This document shows positions 28,800 to 37,198 of a stretch of 64,000 bases of DNA, piece after piece. Position numbers and translations under genes: made by a program. Below the pieces are notes generated by a model. That model ran no database searches. It saw only the letters and a list, made by a program, of their open reading frames with translations, and was not told the origin of the DNA. The stretch is from Corallococcus silvisoli (GTDB lineage: Bacteria; Myxococcota; Myxococcia; Myxococcales; Myxococcaceae). Location: contig NZ_JAAAPJ010000020.1 in NCBI RefSeq assembly GCF_009909145.1, positions 1-64,000 on the forward strand, in the 5' to 3' direction. The first letter of the stretch is position 1, and each line of letters opens with the position of its first letter.

Positions 28800-29656
28800 A
28801 GGTCCCTCGTGCGCAGGACGCCGTAGGCGCCGATCAGGAAGATGGCCGCGAAGGCGGAGTAGGCCGCGCCGCTGAGGGCGAACTCCGCGAGCCGCGGGTG
28901 CAGGAGGTTGCCCGAGTAATAGGACGGAGACAGGTAGCGCAGGTAGCGCAGCACGCTCTCATCGCTCACCGAGCGCCCCACGGAGTCCATCAGCCAGAAG
29001 ACGAAGAGCAGGATGAAGTTGAAGACCAGGCTCACCGCCGGGCTGCGGAAGAGGCTGGAGCACAGGGTGGTGAGGGCCACGTACGCCAGCGAGAAGACCA
29101 GCGTGGCGCCCCAGAACTTCAGCAGGTTGAGCGCAAGCACCCCGAAGGCGAAGTCGGGGTTGAGGATGCGCGCGTAGATGAAGATGGCCAGGTCGATGAC
29201 CAGCACCAGCCCCAACAGCAGCGTGGCCTGGGAGAGGAACTTGCCCAAGAGCACCGACGCGCGGCGCGCGCGCACGGTGAGGTAGCGGATGGAGCGCGGG
29301 CCGACCTCGCCACTCACCTGGTCGAAGCCCATCAGCGCGATGTAGGCCGGCAGGAAGAAGAGGGTGATCTTGAAGACGATGAGCACCACGATGGGCACCT
29401 GCGCCAGCGCCTCCATCATCGCGGTGTCGTTGCTGGTGAGGAACCCCAGCACCCCGAGGTGCAGCGCATCCGCGTCGGCGCCGGCCAGCTTGTCGTTCAC
29501 CTGCCCCTGCACCTCGCGGGTGATGTACCCCACCACGAGCAGCACCAGCGCGGTGAACATGCTGTAGAGCCCGAGCAGCACCACGGCCCGGCCGCTTCGC
29601 ACGGCCCGGCGCAGCTCCGCTGCCCAGATCACCACCATCTCTTTGAGTCCGTCCAA
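28796..29656 (-). CDS. ABC-2 type transporter permease
   Basis: This is a 286-residue membrane protein with about six hydrophobic helices, for example VVLLGLYSMFTALVLLVVGY near the N-terminus and VPIVVLIVFKITLFFLPAYI. A large soluble loop after helix 1 is charged. It fits the ABC-2 / NosY-like permease type and is the first gene of the two-gene unit with the ATPase. The start is TTG 29656 or ATG 29638; neither has a strong ribosome site. Confidence 0.85.
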   Translation of the reverse strand: MDGLKEMVVIWAAELRRAVRSGRAVVLLGLYSMFTALVLLVVGYITREVQGQVNDKLAGADADALHLGVLGFLTSNDTAMMEALAQVPIVVLIVFKITLFFLPAYIALMGFDQVSGEVGPRSIRYLTVRARRASVLLGKFLSQATLLLGLVLVIDLAIFIYARILNPDFAFGVLALNLLKFWGATLVFSLAYVALTTLCSSLFRSPAVSLVFNFILLFVFWLMDSVGRSVSDESVLRYLRYLSPSYYSGNLLHPRLAEFALSGAAYSAFAAIFLIGAYGVLRTRDL

Positions 29657-29805
29657 GGTGCACAGGACCCTACTGGACCTCCCGGCCTCTTCCCAGGTTT
29701 CTCCTGGACGAAGAAGGCGGCCGAGGGGGCAAGCCGTGGACAGCGCGCTCTCAGCGACTAGGATCCCGCGGCCTGCTCCCTGCCCCCCAAGGAGAGCCCT
29801 GAAGC

Positions 29806-31428
29806 ATGATGATTCGCCGCCTCCTCGCTGCCCTGCCGCTGTTCCCCCTCACGCTGCTCCTGGGCGCCTCCGCGCCAGGGCCGGATGCCGGCCTCGCGCC
29901 GTCCGCCGCCGCTCCGTCGGATGCCCAGACGCTTGCCGCGGCGGTGCACGCGCTGGGGACGGATGCCGGCCCGGTGGGGGCCCGGGCGCTGGTGGAGAAG
30001 GTGGAGGCCGCCCAGGCCGCCGCGTCGCCAGACTCCGGGACGCCAGGCGCGAGCGCCGCGGCAGGGACCGCCACGCCCGTCCCGGGAGCCTCGGCCGCCT
30101 CCGGCCCCCAGGCCCCCGGCGCGCGGGAGGTGGAGCCGTCCGCCCCCAAGACCGCGTCCGCGAGCCCGTCGGGAGCCGGGGAGAGCCCCAGCGAGCCGGC
30201 TTCGGGGCCGGACACGCGCCCGGTGGATGCTCGCGCGCTGGCGGAGGTGCTGGCCGCGAAGGACGGGGCGGCGCTGGAGCCCGGGATGGTGCCTCCGCTG
30301 CCGGTGCCCTCGCGGGAGAAGGCGCCCCCGTTCGGCAAGTTGCAGGGGCTGCCTCGCGCGCAGGACCTGGTGGCCCGCGCGAAGCTGGTGAACAGCAAGC
30401 TGGTGGTGAAGGGCGGCAAGGACGCTCCGGATCAGGTGCTCACCATCGACCCCGGCCTCCAGGCGTCCCTCACGAAGATCATGGAGAACTACCAGGTGCC
30501 CTACGGCGCCGCGGTGGTGCTGGAGCCCTCCACGGGCCGCGTCCTCGCGATGGCGGAGCACTCGCAGGCGAAGCCGGAGCTGCGCGGGCTGCCCATTCGC
30601 GCGGTGTACCCCGCCGCGAGCATCTTCAAGATCGTCACCGGCAGCGCGCTGCTGGAGGCCGGCGTCTCACCCGACACGGAGGCGTGCTTCCACGGCGGCA
30701 AGCGCCGCCTGTCGGAGCGGCAGCTGGAGGACACCGAACGCGACGGCGCCTGCTATTCGCTGGCGATGGCCATGGGCAAGAGCGCCAACGTCATCTTCGC
30801 GAAGATGACCAGCAAGCACCTGAGCGCGGAGGCCCTCAAGCGCATGGCCGCGCGCCTGCGCTTCAACCGCGAGATTCCCTTCGCCCAGCCCCTGGACGTG
30901 TCGCTCGCGTACATCCCTGAGGACGGCTTCGCGCTGGCCAACACCGGCGCGGGCTTCGGGGACGTGTACCTGTCCCCGCTGCACGGCGCGCTGCTGGCCG
31001 CGGTGGCCGCCAACGAGGGCCGCTGGGTGGACCCCGTGCTGGTGGAGCCCGAGCCCTTCATGCCCCTGCCGGAGCCGGAGCCCGTGCTCACGCCCACCAC
31101 CGCGCACGCGCTCACGAAGATGCTGGAGGAGACCGTCACCCACGGCACCGCGCGCCACATCTTCCGTGAGCGCGGCTTCCAGGTCCCGAACGCCGTGGGC
31201 AAGACGGGCACGCTCGCGGACCGCGAGCCCTTCCGGGACTATTCGTGGTTCGTCGGCTTCGCGCCCAAGGACCACCCGCGCGTGGCCGTGGCCGCCCTCA
31301 TCGTCAACGACCCCAAGTGGCGCATCCGCGGCTCCTACCTGGGCCGCGAGGCCCTGCGGCTGGCCCTGGAGCGCGTCCCCGCGCCCGTCGAGGTGACGGC
31401 CCCGGCCGGCGCCGCCGGCAAGCACTGA
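29806..31428 (+). CDS. Penicillin-binding transpeptidase domain protein
   Basis: The 540-residue protein has an N-terminal signal (PLFPLTLLLGASAPG), a Pro/Ala/Gly-rich region of about 200 residues, and a C-terminal D,D-transpeptidase domain with SIFK (SxxK), SAN (SxN) and KTGT (KTG), the three active-site motifs, all intact. It lacks the dimerisation domain usual in class B PBPs such as FtsI, so the long disordered segment takes that place. It would act in the periplasm on peptidoglycan cross-linking. GGAGA precedes the double ATG at 29806/29809. It converges on the DUF4388 gene with 13 bases between the stops. Confidence 0.85.
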   Translation: MMIRRLLAALPLFPLTLLLGASAPGPDAGLAPSAAAPSDAQTLAAAVHALGTDAGPVGARALVEKVEAAQAAASPDSGTPGASAAAGTATPVPGASAASGPQAPGAREVEPSAPKTASASPSGAGESPSEPASGPDTRPVDARALAEVLAAKDGAALEPGMVPPLPVPSREKAPPFGKLQGLPRAQDLVARAKLVNSKLVVKGGKDAPDQVLTIDPGLQASLTKIMENYQVPYGAAVVLEPSTGRVLAMAEHSQAKPELRGLPIRAVYPAASIFKIVTGSALLEAGVSPDTEACFHGGKRRLSERQLEDTERDGACYSLAMAMGKSANVIFAKMTSKHLSAEALKRMAARLRFNREIPFAQPLDVSLAYIPEDGFALANTGAGFGDVYLSPLHGALLAAVAANEGRWVDPVLVEPEPFMPLPEPEPVLTPTTAHALTKMLEETVTHGTARHIFRERGFQVPNAVGKTGTLADREPFRDYSWFVGFAPKDHPRVAVAALIVNDPKWRIRGSYLGREALRLALERVPAPVEVTAPAGAAGKH

Positions 31429-31441
31429 GCGGCCGCCTGTC

Positions 31442-32635
31442 TCAGGACAGCGGACGCGGGGTGAGCTTCACCAGCTCCGTGTCCACGAAGCCCTGGAAGA
31501 ACTTCAGGGCCTCCAGCTCCTGGAGCGGCGACACGTGCACGATGGCCGCCACGTCCCGCCGCCCGTCGATGCGCGACAGCAGGTAGCGCTCCGGGGAGGT
31601 CAGGGGCAGCGTCTTCAGGTGCGCGGGCGACACGCGCAGCGCGGGCACCCGCGACGGCTCCATCAACGCCTTGCGCAGCTCCACCAGCAGCCGCGTCTCC
31701 GCGTCCCGCAGCAGCTTCGCCGTGTGCTCGGACGGGGAGATTTCATGGGCCCGCCGGGCCAGGGCCTCGCCGTCGCGCAGGTTGCCCGCGTCCAGGAAGA
31801 GCCGGGCGGCCTGGAGCACCTCGTCGGAGGAGGACTCGGAGCCGATGACGCCGCCCGAGGGCAGGTCGTCGTCATCGTCCTCCACCACCACGACGGTGGG
31901 CGCGCCCGGATCCGGGGCGGGCAGGGGCGCCTCGTCCGACACCTTCAGCGCGTCCTGCCGGTAGAGCGCGTAGAGCCGCTGGTAGAGGAAGAAGTCGGTG
32001 GCGTGCAGGGCCAGCGCGATGCCGTCGATGCTCAGGCCGTCTCGCGCGAACTGGACGATGCGCTCGTCCATGCTGCCCGCCTTGCGGTCCGTCAGCTTGC
32101 GCTCGTCCACCTCCAGCCGGACGGAGCCGGAGGGGAACACCGCGCGGATGGCCTGCCACGCCGTCTCGCGGAACTCGCCCTCGCGGTGCACGTCCAGCAG
32201 GTCCACGCTGACGTCCAGGCCCTCCAGCTCCGGCGCGACGTCCGTGGCGCGGAAGTCGAAGCCGCCTTCCTCCCAGGTGAACGCATCCAGCAGCATCTCC
32301 CGGAACTTGTGGGAGAGCGTGGTGCGCACGGTGGCTTCCGACACCGTGCCCGTCATGATCAGGATCTTCCCCAGCAGGATGTGCGTCTCCGCCTGGGTGG
32401 CGAACGCGCGCTCCAGCTGGTCCTCCGTCAGGTGCCCCTGGTTGATCAGGAACTGACCGAAGTATTCGCGCGGCTGGTTGGAGCTGGCGGTGATGACGTG
32501 GCCGTCGCGCAGCAAGAGCTGCTTGCGCACGTCTCCCCGCTCCACGTTCAGGGTGCCGGTGGCCCGGCGATTCCCGAGGTGGACGACCAGGTCCTTGAGG
32601 GGCATCGTCGAAAAATCACCACACACGCCGCGCAT
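31442..32635 (-). CDS. DUF4388 domain protein
   Basis: This is a 397-residue cytoplasmic protein with an N-terminal DUF4388 domain (residues about 1-150), the type found in many myxobacterial signalling proteins; the pattern MPLKDLVVHLGNRRATGTL...RGDVRKQLLLRDGHVITA is typical. A second region has a Glu/Asp-rich linker (VVVVEDDDDDLPSGG) and a C-terminal helical part. ATG 32635 is used; a TTG at 32653 is also in frame. It is divergent from the glutaredoxin-like gene with only 22 bases between starts, so the two promoters must overlap or lie inside the genes. Ligand unknown. Confidence 0.82.
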   Translation of the reverse strand: MRGVCGDFSTMPLKDLVVHLGNRRATGTLNVERGDVRKQLLLRDGHVITASSNQPREYFGQFLINQGHLTEDQLERAFATQAETHILLGKILIMTGTVSEATVRTTLSHKFREMLLDAFTWEEGGFDFRATDVAPELEGLDVSVDLLDVHREGEFRETAWQAIRAVFPSGSVRLEVDERKLTDRKAGSMDERIVQFARDGLSIDGIALALHATDFFLYQRLYALYRQDALKVSDEAPLPAPDPGAPTVVVVEDDDDDLPSGGVIGSESSSDEVLQAARLFLDAGNLRDGEALARRAHEISPSEHTAKLLRDAETRLLVELRKALMEPSRVPALRVSPAHLKTLPLTSPERYLLSRIDGRRDVAAIVHVSPLQELEALKFFQGFVDTELVKLTPRPLS

Positions 32636-32657
32636 CGAGCGCCCATCCTGCAACGCA

Positions 32658-32936
32658 ATGAGAGTCGATATCTACTCGAAACCCCGGTGCTCCCTCTGTG
32701 AGAAAGCGCTCATCGTGGTGGAGCAGGTCCAGGCCCGCCTGCCGTTCGAAATCCACGTCACCGACATCCTCCAGAGCCCCGAGCTGTTCGAGACGTGGCG
32801 CTACGACATCCCCGTGGTCCTCATCGACGGCGTGCCTGCCTTCAAGCACCGCGTGGACGCCGAAGGGCTGGAGGCGCGTCTCCGTGAGGTGATGAATGGC
32901 ATACCCATTGCTAAAACCGTGGGCCAGGATGGGTAG
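32658..32936 (+). CDS. Glutaredoxin-like protein (DUF836 type)
   Basis: This 92-residue thioredoxin-fold protein begins MRVDIYSKPRCSLCEKA, where CSLC is the redox motif, and later has DIPVVLIDGVPAF with the cis-Pro loop (IPVV). This is the small glutaredoxin-like type related to DUF836. It is divergent from the DUF4388 gene. No ribosome-binding sequence is obvious because the upstream bases belong to the neighbouring gene's 5' end. Confidence 0.85.
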   Translation: MRVDIYSKPRCSLCEKALIVVEQVQARLPFEIHVTDILQSPELFETWRYDIPVVLIDGVPAFKHRVDAEGLEARLREVMNGIPIAKTVGQDG

Positions 32937-33053
32937 CCGAGTGCCCTTTCCTAAGAAATCCGAGGGGATAGGTAGGGCTTGAGAGGGACGGGGCTGTAAA
33001 TCTGGGCGGTCGGGAGGGGTGGTGGGGCAGAAAATGCTGGAGGGGAGGGGACG

Positions 33054-34010
33054 GTGGTGGGCGTGAGGCGCAAGCGGGCCGGAAAGTCGGGGCAGCCTCC
33101 CACGGTGTTGGTGGTGGAGCCTCGAGCAGAGGATCTGGAGCGCACCCGGGCGTCGTTGGGAGGAGAGGGCTTCCGAGTCGTTCCCCTGACGCGCTTCGAC
33201 GCGGCGGTGCCCCTCTTCGAGGTGATCCGCCCGGACGCGGTGTTGCTGGCCGCTCAGCCGCCGGACTACGCGGCGTTGCAGACGGCGCGGCGCCTGCGGC
33301 AGGTGAGCCGGGGCACGGTTCCCATGATGTACCTGGTGGATTCGCACGACCGGGATGCGTGGCGCTTCTGCGTGGACAAGGGGCAGTGCGTGGACGTGGT
33401 GCCGCGGTCGGTGGATGGCGCGGAGCTGTCCACGAAGCTGCACGCGCAGATGCGCCTCAAGCAGTCGGTGGAGCGCGCGGCGGCGGGTGAGGAGGCAGGC
33501 ACGGCGCTGGCGCTGCATGATCCGGTCACGGGGCTCTACAACCGTCCCTTCCTGCTGGCCCTCATTGGACTGGAGGCCCGTCGCACGGAGCGCTACGGGG
33601 GCACATTCTCCGTGGTGGCGGCGGAAGTGAGCGGGTGGAGCGCGCTGCGCAAGGAGCACGGCAGGAGCATGGCCGACCGGCTGCTGGTCTACAGCGCGGT
33701 GGTGCTGGGGCAGACGGTGCGTGAAGCCGACGCGGTGGCGCGCGTGGGAGACAGCGAGTTCGCGATGCTGCTTCCGGGCACGCCCGAGGAGGCGGTGCCG
33801 GAGGTGTTGGCGCGGGTGGAGGCCCGGTTCGAGGCCGCCCGGTTCCAGATGGAAGGTCGCGTGGTGCGCACGTCGCTGGAGCTGGGCGCGGTGAGCTTCC
33901 CGGACACGGTGGGGGGACCCAACCAGCTGTTGGGCGCCGCGCTGCAGACCTTGAGACGAACACGCGAGATTCGGCGGGCCGCCGGTCCGGCCCGGCTGTT
34001 GTCGGTTTGA
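33054..34010 (+). CDS. Response-regulator-like protein with degenerate GGDEF domain
   Basis: The 318-residue protein has an N-terminal receiver-like fold (VLVVEPRAEDLERTRASL ...), in which the usual double Asp and phosphoacceptor are replaced (EPRAED, VLLAAQPPD), so phosphorylation is unlikely. The C-terminal half is a GGDEF-type domain with DPVTGLYNRPFL at its start, but the catalytic loop reads RVGDSEFAM instead of GG(D/E)EF. It is probably not an active diguanylate cyclase and may be a binding or scaffold protein. GTG start follows a strong GGAGGGGAGGGG purine tract. It ends 46 bases before the NtrC-type gene and is probably cotranscribed with it. Confidence 0.82.
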   Translation: MVGVRRKRAGKSGQPPTVLVVEPRAEDLERTRASLGGEGFRVVPLTRFDAAVPLFEVIRPDAVLLAAQPPDYAALQTARRLRQVSRGTVPMMYLVDSHDRDAWRFCVDKGQCVDVVPRSVDGAELSTKLHAQMRLKQSVERAAAGEEAGTALALHDPVTGLYNRPFLLALIGLEARRTERYGGTFSVVAAEVSGWSALRKEHGRSMADRLLVYSAVVLGQTVREADAVARVGDSEFAMLLPGTPEEAVPEVLARVEARFEAARFQMEGRVVRTSLELGAVSFPDTVGGPNQLLGAALQTLRRTREIRRAAGPARLLSV

Positions 34011-34056
34011 GGAAGTTCACGAGGGTTTGATGCACAGGGCGAGCGGAGGCGTGGGG

Positions 34057-35724
34057 ATGGATCGGATCGCGGTGCTGGTGGTGGATGACGAGGAGTCGGT
34101 GCGCACGTTCCTGTCCGAGCTGCTGGGCAGCTCTGGGTATCAGGTGCGCTGTGCCTCGAGTGGTTCGCAGGCGCTGGAGATGCTGTCCGGCGGCTCGTTC
34201 GACGCGGTGCTGCTGGACGTGGTGATGCCGGAGATGAGCGGCCTGGAGGTGCTGCGCCGCTACCGGAGCACGGGGGGAACGGCCCCGGTCATCGTGTTGA
34301 GTGCGTTGTCGGGCGCGGATGACGCGGTGCGCGCGCTGAAGATGGGCGCGTCCGACTATCTGGCGAAGCCCTTTGGCAACGATGAGCTGCAGGACGTGCT
34401 CGCGCGGGCGCTGGGGACTCGGGTGCCGGAGCGGCAGGCGAGCGCGCCGGTGCCTCGCGTGGTGCTGTCTCCCTCGGAGGCCGCCGCCGAGGCCCGCGTG
34501 CTCATCTCCAACTCTCCGGCCATGCGCCGCGCCCGCGCGCTGGTGGAGCGCATCGCGGACACGGACGTGCCGGTGCTGCTCTTGGGCGAGTCCGGCACGG
34601 GCAAGGAGGTCATCGCCCGGGAAATCCACGCGCGCAGCCAGCGCCACGGCCGGCCCTTCATCAAGGTGAACTGCGCGGCGCTGCCGGGCGAGCTGCTGGA
34701 GAGCGAGCTGTTCGGCCATGAGCGCGGCGCGTTCACGGGCGCCACGGCGGAGAAGCCGGGCAAGTTCGAGCTGGCGGATCAGGGCACCATCTTCCTGGAT
34801 GAGATTGGCGAGATGGCCATCCGGCTCCAGGCGAAGCTGCTCCAGGTGTTGCAGGACGAGGAGTTCTTCCGCGTCGGCGGCAAGAAGAGCGTCCGCGTGG
34901 ACAGCCGCGTGGTGGTGGCGACGAACCGCGACCTGGAGAAGGAGATCGCGCTCGGCAACTTCCGCGAGGATCTCTACTACCGCCTCAACGTGGTGGCCAT
35001 CCGCCTTCCGCCGCTGCGTGAGCGCCGTGAGGACGTGGTGCCGCTGACGGACCACTTCCTGAAGAAGTATGGCCGGGGCTTCATGACGAACGTCTCCGAG
35101 CTGCCGTCGGAGGTGCTGCACGCGTTCGGCGACTACGACTGGCCGGGCAACGTTCGCGAGCTGGAGAACATGGTGCGCCGGCTGTGCGTGCTGAAGGACC
35201 CGACGCTGGTGCTGGATGAGATCCACGCCGGTGGTCGTGCGCCGGCGAGCGCCCCGTCGCTGCCCACGTCCTTCGGCGGAGGTGACGACTTCAGCACGCC
35301 GCCGTCGCGCCACATGGACGAGGCGGCCCGCGTCTTCGCGGCCCCGCCGTCGCACTCGCCGCCCACGAACCCGGGCGTGCAGGTGCTGGAGATGCCCGCG
35401 CGCGGTAGCTCCCTGACGCCGCCCCCGGTGTCGCTGGGGACGGACTCCTCGCCGTTCAACGCCGTCGCGCCGCAGCGCTACGCGAACCCGTTCGACGCGC
35501 CGCAGCCTCCGCCCCCGCCGCCTCCGGCAGGGGAGCTGTCGCTCAAGGACATCGGCAAGCGCGCCGCGATGCTCGCCGAGCGCGAGGCCATCCTCGCGAT
35601 GCTTCAGCGCACCGCGTGGAACAAGCGCCGCGCCGCCGGGAAGCTGCGCATCAGCTACAAGGCGCTGCTCTACAAGATCAAGGAGTGCGGCATCATCGAC
35701 CCGCGTGCGAGCGCGGAGTTCTGA
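34057..35724 (+). CDS. NtrC-type sigma-54-dependent response regulator
   Basis: The 555-residue protein has a receiver domain (residues 1-120, phosphoacceptor Asp54 in LLDVVMPEMSG), an AAA+ activator domain (Walker A GESGTGKE at about 177, GAFTGA near residue 225 for sigma-54 contact, Walker B TIFLDEIGE) and a C-terminal Fis-type helix-turn-helix (KRRAAGKLRISYKALLYKI). A Pro-rich linker of about 110 residues separates AAA+ and DNA-binding parts, longer than usual. ATG 34057 has GGAGG seven bases upstream and matches the receiver start; an ATG at 34030 is possible. No histidine kinase is adjacent. A sigma-54 promoter candidate lies 15 kb away upstream of exoA; a link is speculation. Confidence 0.92.
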   Translation: MDRIAVLVVDDEESVRTFLSELLGSSGYQVRCASSGSQALEMLSGGSFDAVLLDVVMPEMSGLEVLRRYRSTGGTAPVIVLSALSGADDAVRALKMGASDYLAKPFGNDELQDVLARALGTRVPERQASAPVPRVVLSPSEAAAEARVLISNSPAMRRARALVERIADTDVPVLLLGESGTGKEVIAREIHARSQRHGRPFIKVNCAALPGELLESELFGHERGAFTGATAEKPGKFELADQGTIFLDEIGEMAIRLQAKLLQVLQDEEFFRVGGKKSVRVDSRVVVATNRDLEKEIALGNFREDLYYRLNVVAIRLPPLRERREDVVPLTDHFLKKYGRGFMTNVSELPSEVLHAFGDYDWPGNVRELENMVRRLCVLKDPTLVLDEIHAGGRAPASAPSLPTSFGGGDDFSTPPSRHMDEAARVFAAPPSHSPPTNPGVQVLEMPARGSSLTPPPVSLGTDSSPFNAVAPQRYANPFDAPQPPPPPPPAGELSLKDIGKRAAMLAEREAILAMLQRTAWNKRRAAGKLRISYKALLYKIKECGIIDPRASAEF

Positions 35725-36000
35725 GCCCGCGGGCCCGCGTCCGCGCAGGGAGGTCGCGCGGACGCGCGGGCGTGCAACCGTGGTAGCGCGGAGTTCGGAG
35801 CCCGTGGGCCTGCGTCCGTGCGGGAAGCCCGCGGGCCTGCGTCCGCGCAGGGACGTCTCGTGGACGCGCGAGCTTGCATGCGTGGTCGCGCGGAGTTCTG
35901 GGTACACGGGCCTGCGTCCGTGCAGGGCGCCTGTGGGCACGCGTCCGTCCAGGGAGGTCGCGCGGATGCGCGGGCTGGCATCCGTGGCGGAAACGTTCGG
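35711..36000. repeat. Degenerate GC-rich tandem repeat, period about 101 bases
   Basis: Modules recur from the end of the NtrC-type gene onward. GCGCGGAGTTC appears at 35711, 35786 and 35888. A core like GGGCCTGCGTCCG with C/T variation appears five times. A module of about 37 bases (AGGGAGGTCGCGCGGACGCG and variants, then CGTGG) starts near 35747, 35849 and 35950, so its spacing is about 101-102. The first copy includes the last codons and stop of the NtrC-type gene. From 36001 to 36204 no gene or further copy is seen. Confidence 0.75.
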
Positions 36001-36204
36001 GCCACTGGCCGCATTGCTTGCTGGCCCGCGCATTTGAAGGGAGGCCTCGTGTCCGCGGAGGCGCCCCTTCTAGACTCGCGGCCAGGGCCGTGAGGACGCC
36101 ATGCTCTGGCCGTCGGCCGTCCTGCTCCGGAAGGAGGACGGCTCGTTCTCCAGAGGGCGGCATGCCCTTGCGCGAGGTGGGCGTTGCCCGGTATCGCGGT
36201 GGCC

Positions 36205-37011
36205 ATGACCGCACCGCTCGTGCTGCTTGGCTGTGGCTACACGCTCACCCGGTTCGCCGTGGAAGAGGCCCGGTCCGGCCGCGAAGTGCTCGCCACCACT
36301 CGCGATGCCTCCCGCCGAGCGATCCTGGAAGGCTCGGGTGCACGGGTGGTGTCGCTCGACGACGCGCTGGCTCGCGCTCCGGGCGCGCACGTCGTCGACT
36401 CCGTTCCTCCCGAGGCCGGCCTGGACGCCCGCTTCACCGAAGCGCTGTCGCGGGTCCGTCCCTCGCGGCTCGTCTACCTGTCCTCCACCGGCGTCTATGG
36501 CGCCGCGCGTGGATCCGTGGATGAGTCCACGCCGGTCGACACGACATCTGCTTCCTCCCGCGCGCGGCTGGATGCGGAGGCGCGCTTCCTCTCGCTGGGC
36601 GCGAGCGTGATGCGCATCGCGGGCATCTACGGGCCGGGGCGCGGGACCTCCGGTCGCCTCAAGGCCGGTACGCTGCGCATCCCCGAATCCGGAGGGGGAC
36701 GGCTGTCTCGCGTGCACGTGGATGACCTGGTGCACGCCGTGCGCGTGGTGCTGGAGCGTGGTGCTCCCGGCGAGGTGTACTGCGTGGCCGACCGTCGGCC
36801 CGCGACCCAGGAGGAGACCGCGTCCTGGCTCTGTCAGCGGCTGGGGCTCCCCCTGCCGCCCCGCGTGCCCCTCGACTCCCTCCATGAATCCCTGCGGGGA
36901 GACCGGGCCATTCGCGCCGCGAAGCTGGAGGCCCTGGGGTGGACGCCTCGCCATCCGGACTTCACGACGGGATTCCTCGCGGCGATGGAAGAGGAGGAGA
37001 AGGGGGCATAG
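36205..37011 (+). CDS. NAD(P)-binding SDR-family protein (YeeZ-like)
   Basis: The 268-residue protein has an N-terminal dinucleotide fold with LVLLGCGYTLTRFAVEEA (a GxGxxxx variant), the strand motif RLVYLSSTGVYG with the catalytic Tyr in the STGVYG motif, and VHVDDLVHAVRVVL. This matches extended SDR/epimerase proteins of the YeeZ type, whose substrate is uncertain. ATG 36205 is preferred to TTG 36184 because the fold begins there. There is no signal peptide. Confidence 0.82.
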   Translation: MTAPLVLLGCGYTLTRFAVEEARSGREVLATTRDASRRAILEGSGARVVSLDDALARAPGAHVVDSVPPEAGLDARFTEALSRVRPSRLVYLSSTGVYGAARGSVDESTPVDTTSASSRARLDAEARFLSLGASVMRIAGIYGPGRGTSGRLKAGTLRIPESGGGRLSRVHVDDLVHAVRVVLERGAPGEVYCVADRRPATQEETASWLCQRLGLPLPPRVPLDSLHESLRGDRAIRAAKLEALGWTPRHPDFTTGFLAAMEEEEKGA

Positions 37012-37198
37012 CCCTTCACTGACACGACCCGGTTGGGTTCCGGATGCTCCAGCACGGACAGTGCCGCATGCCGGACGCCGCGCGCCCCCACGCCGTCGGA
37101 CACGCCCCGGCCTCGTCGCGTGGCTCCCATGCATTGGTCCCGACGGGCGTTGGGGCGGGTAGCAGGGAGGCAGTGGTTCAGGCGCGGCCTCCGGGGGG

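Noticed and set aside
35711..36000. Possible CRISPR array
   Set aside because: The units are about 101 bases, degenerate, with no regular short repeat/unique spacer alternation and no cas genes.
33562..36033. 823-codon minus-strand frame over the NtrC-type gene
   Set aside because: Antisense shadow that also runs through the tandem repeat; no domain or start site.
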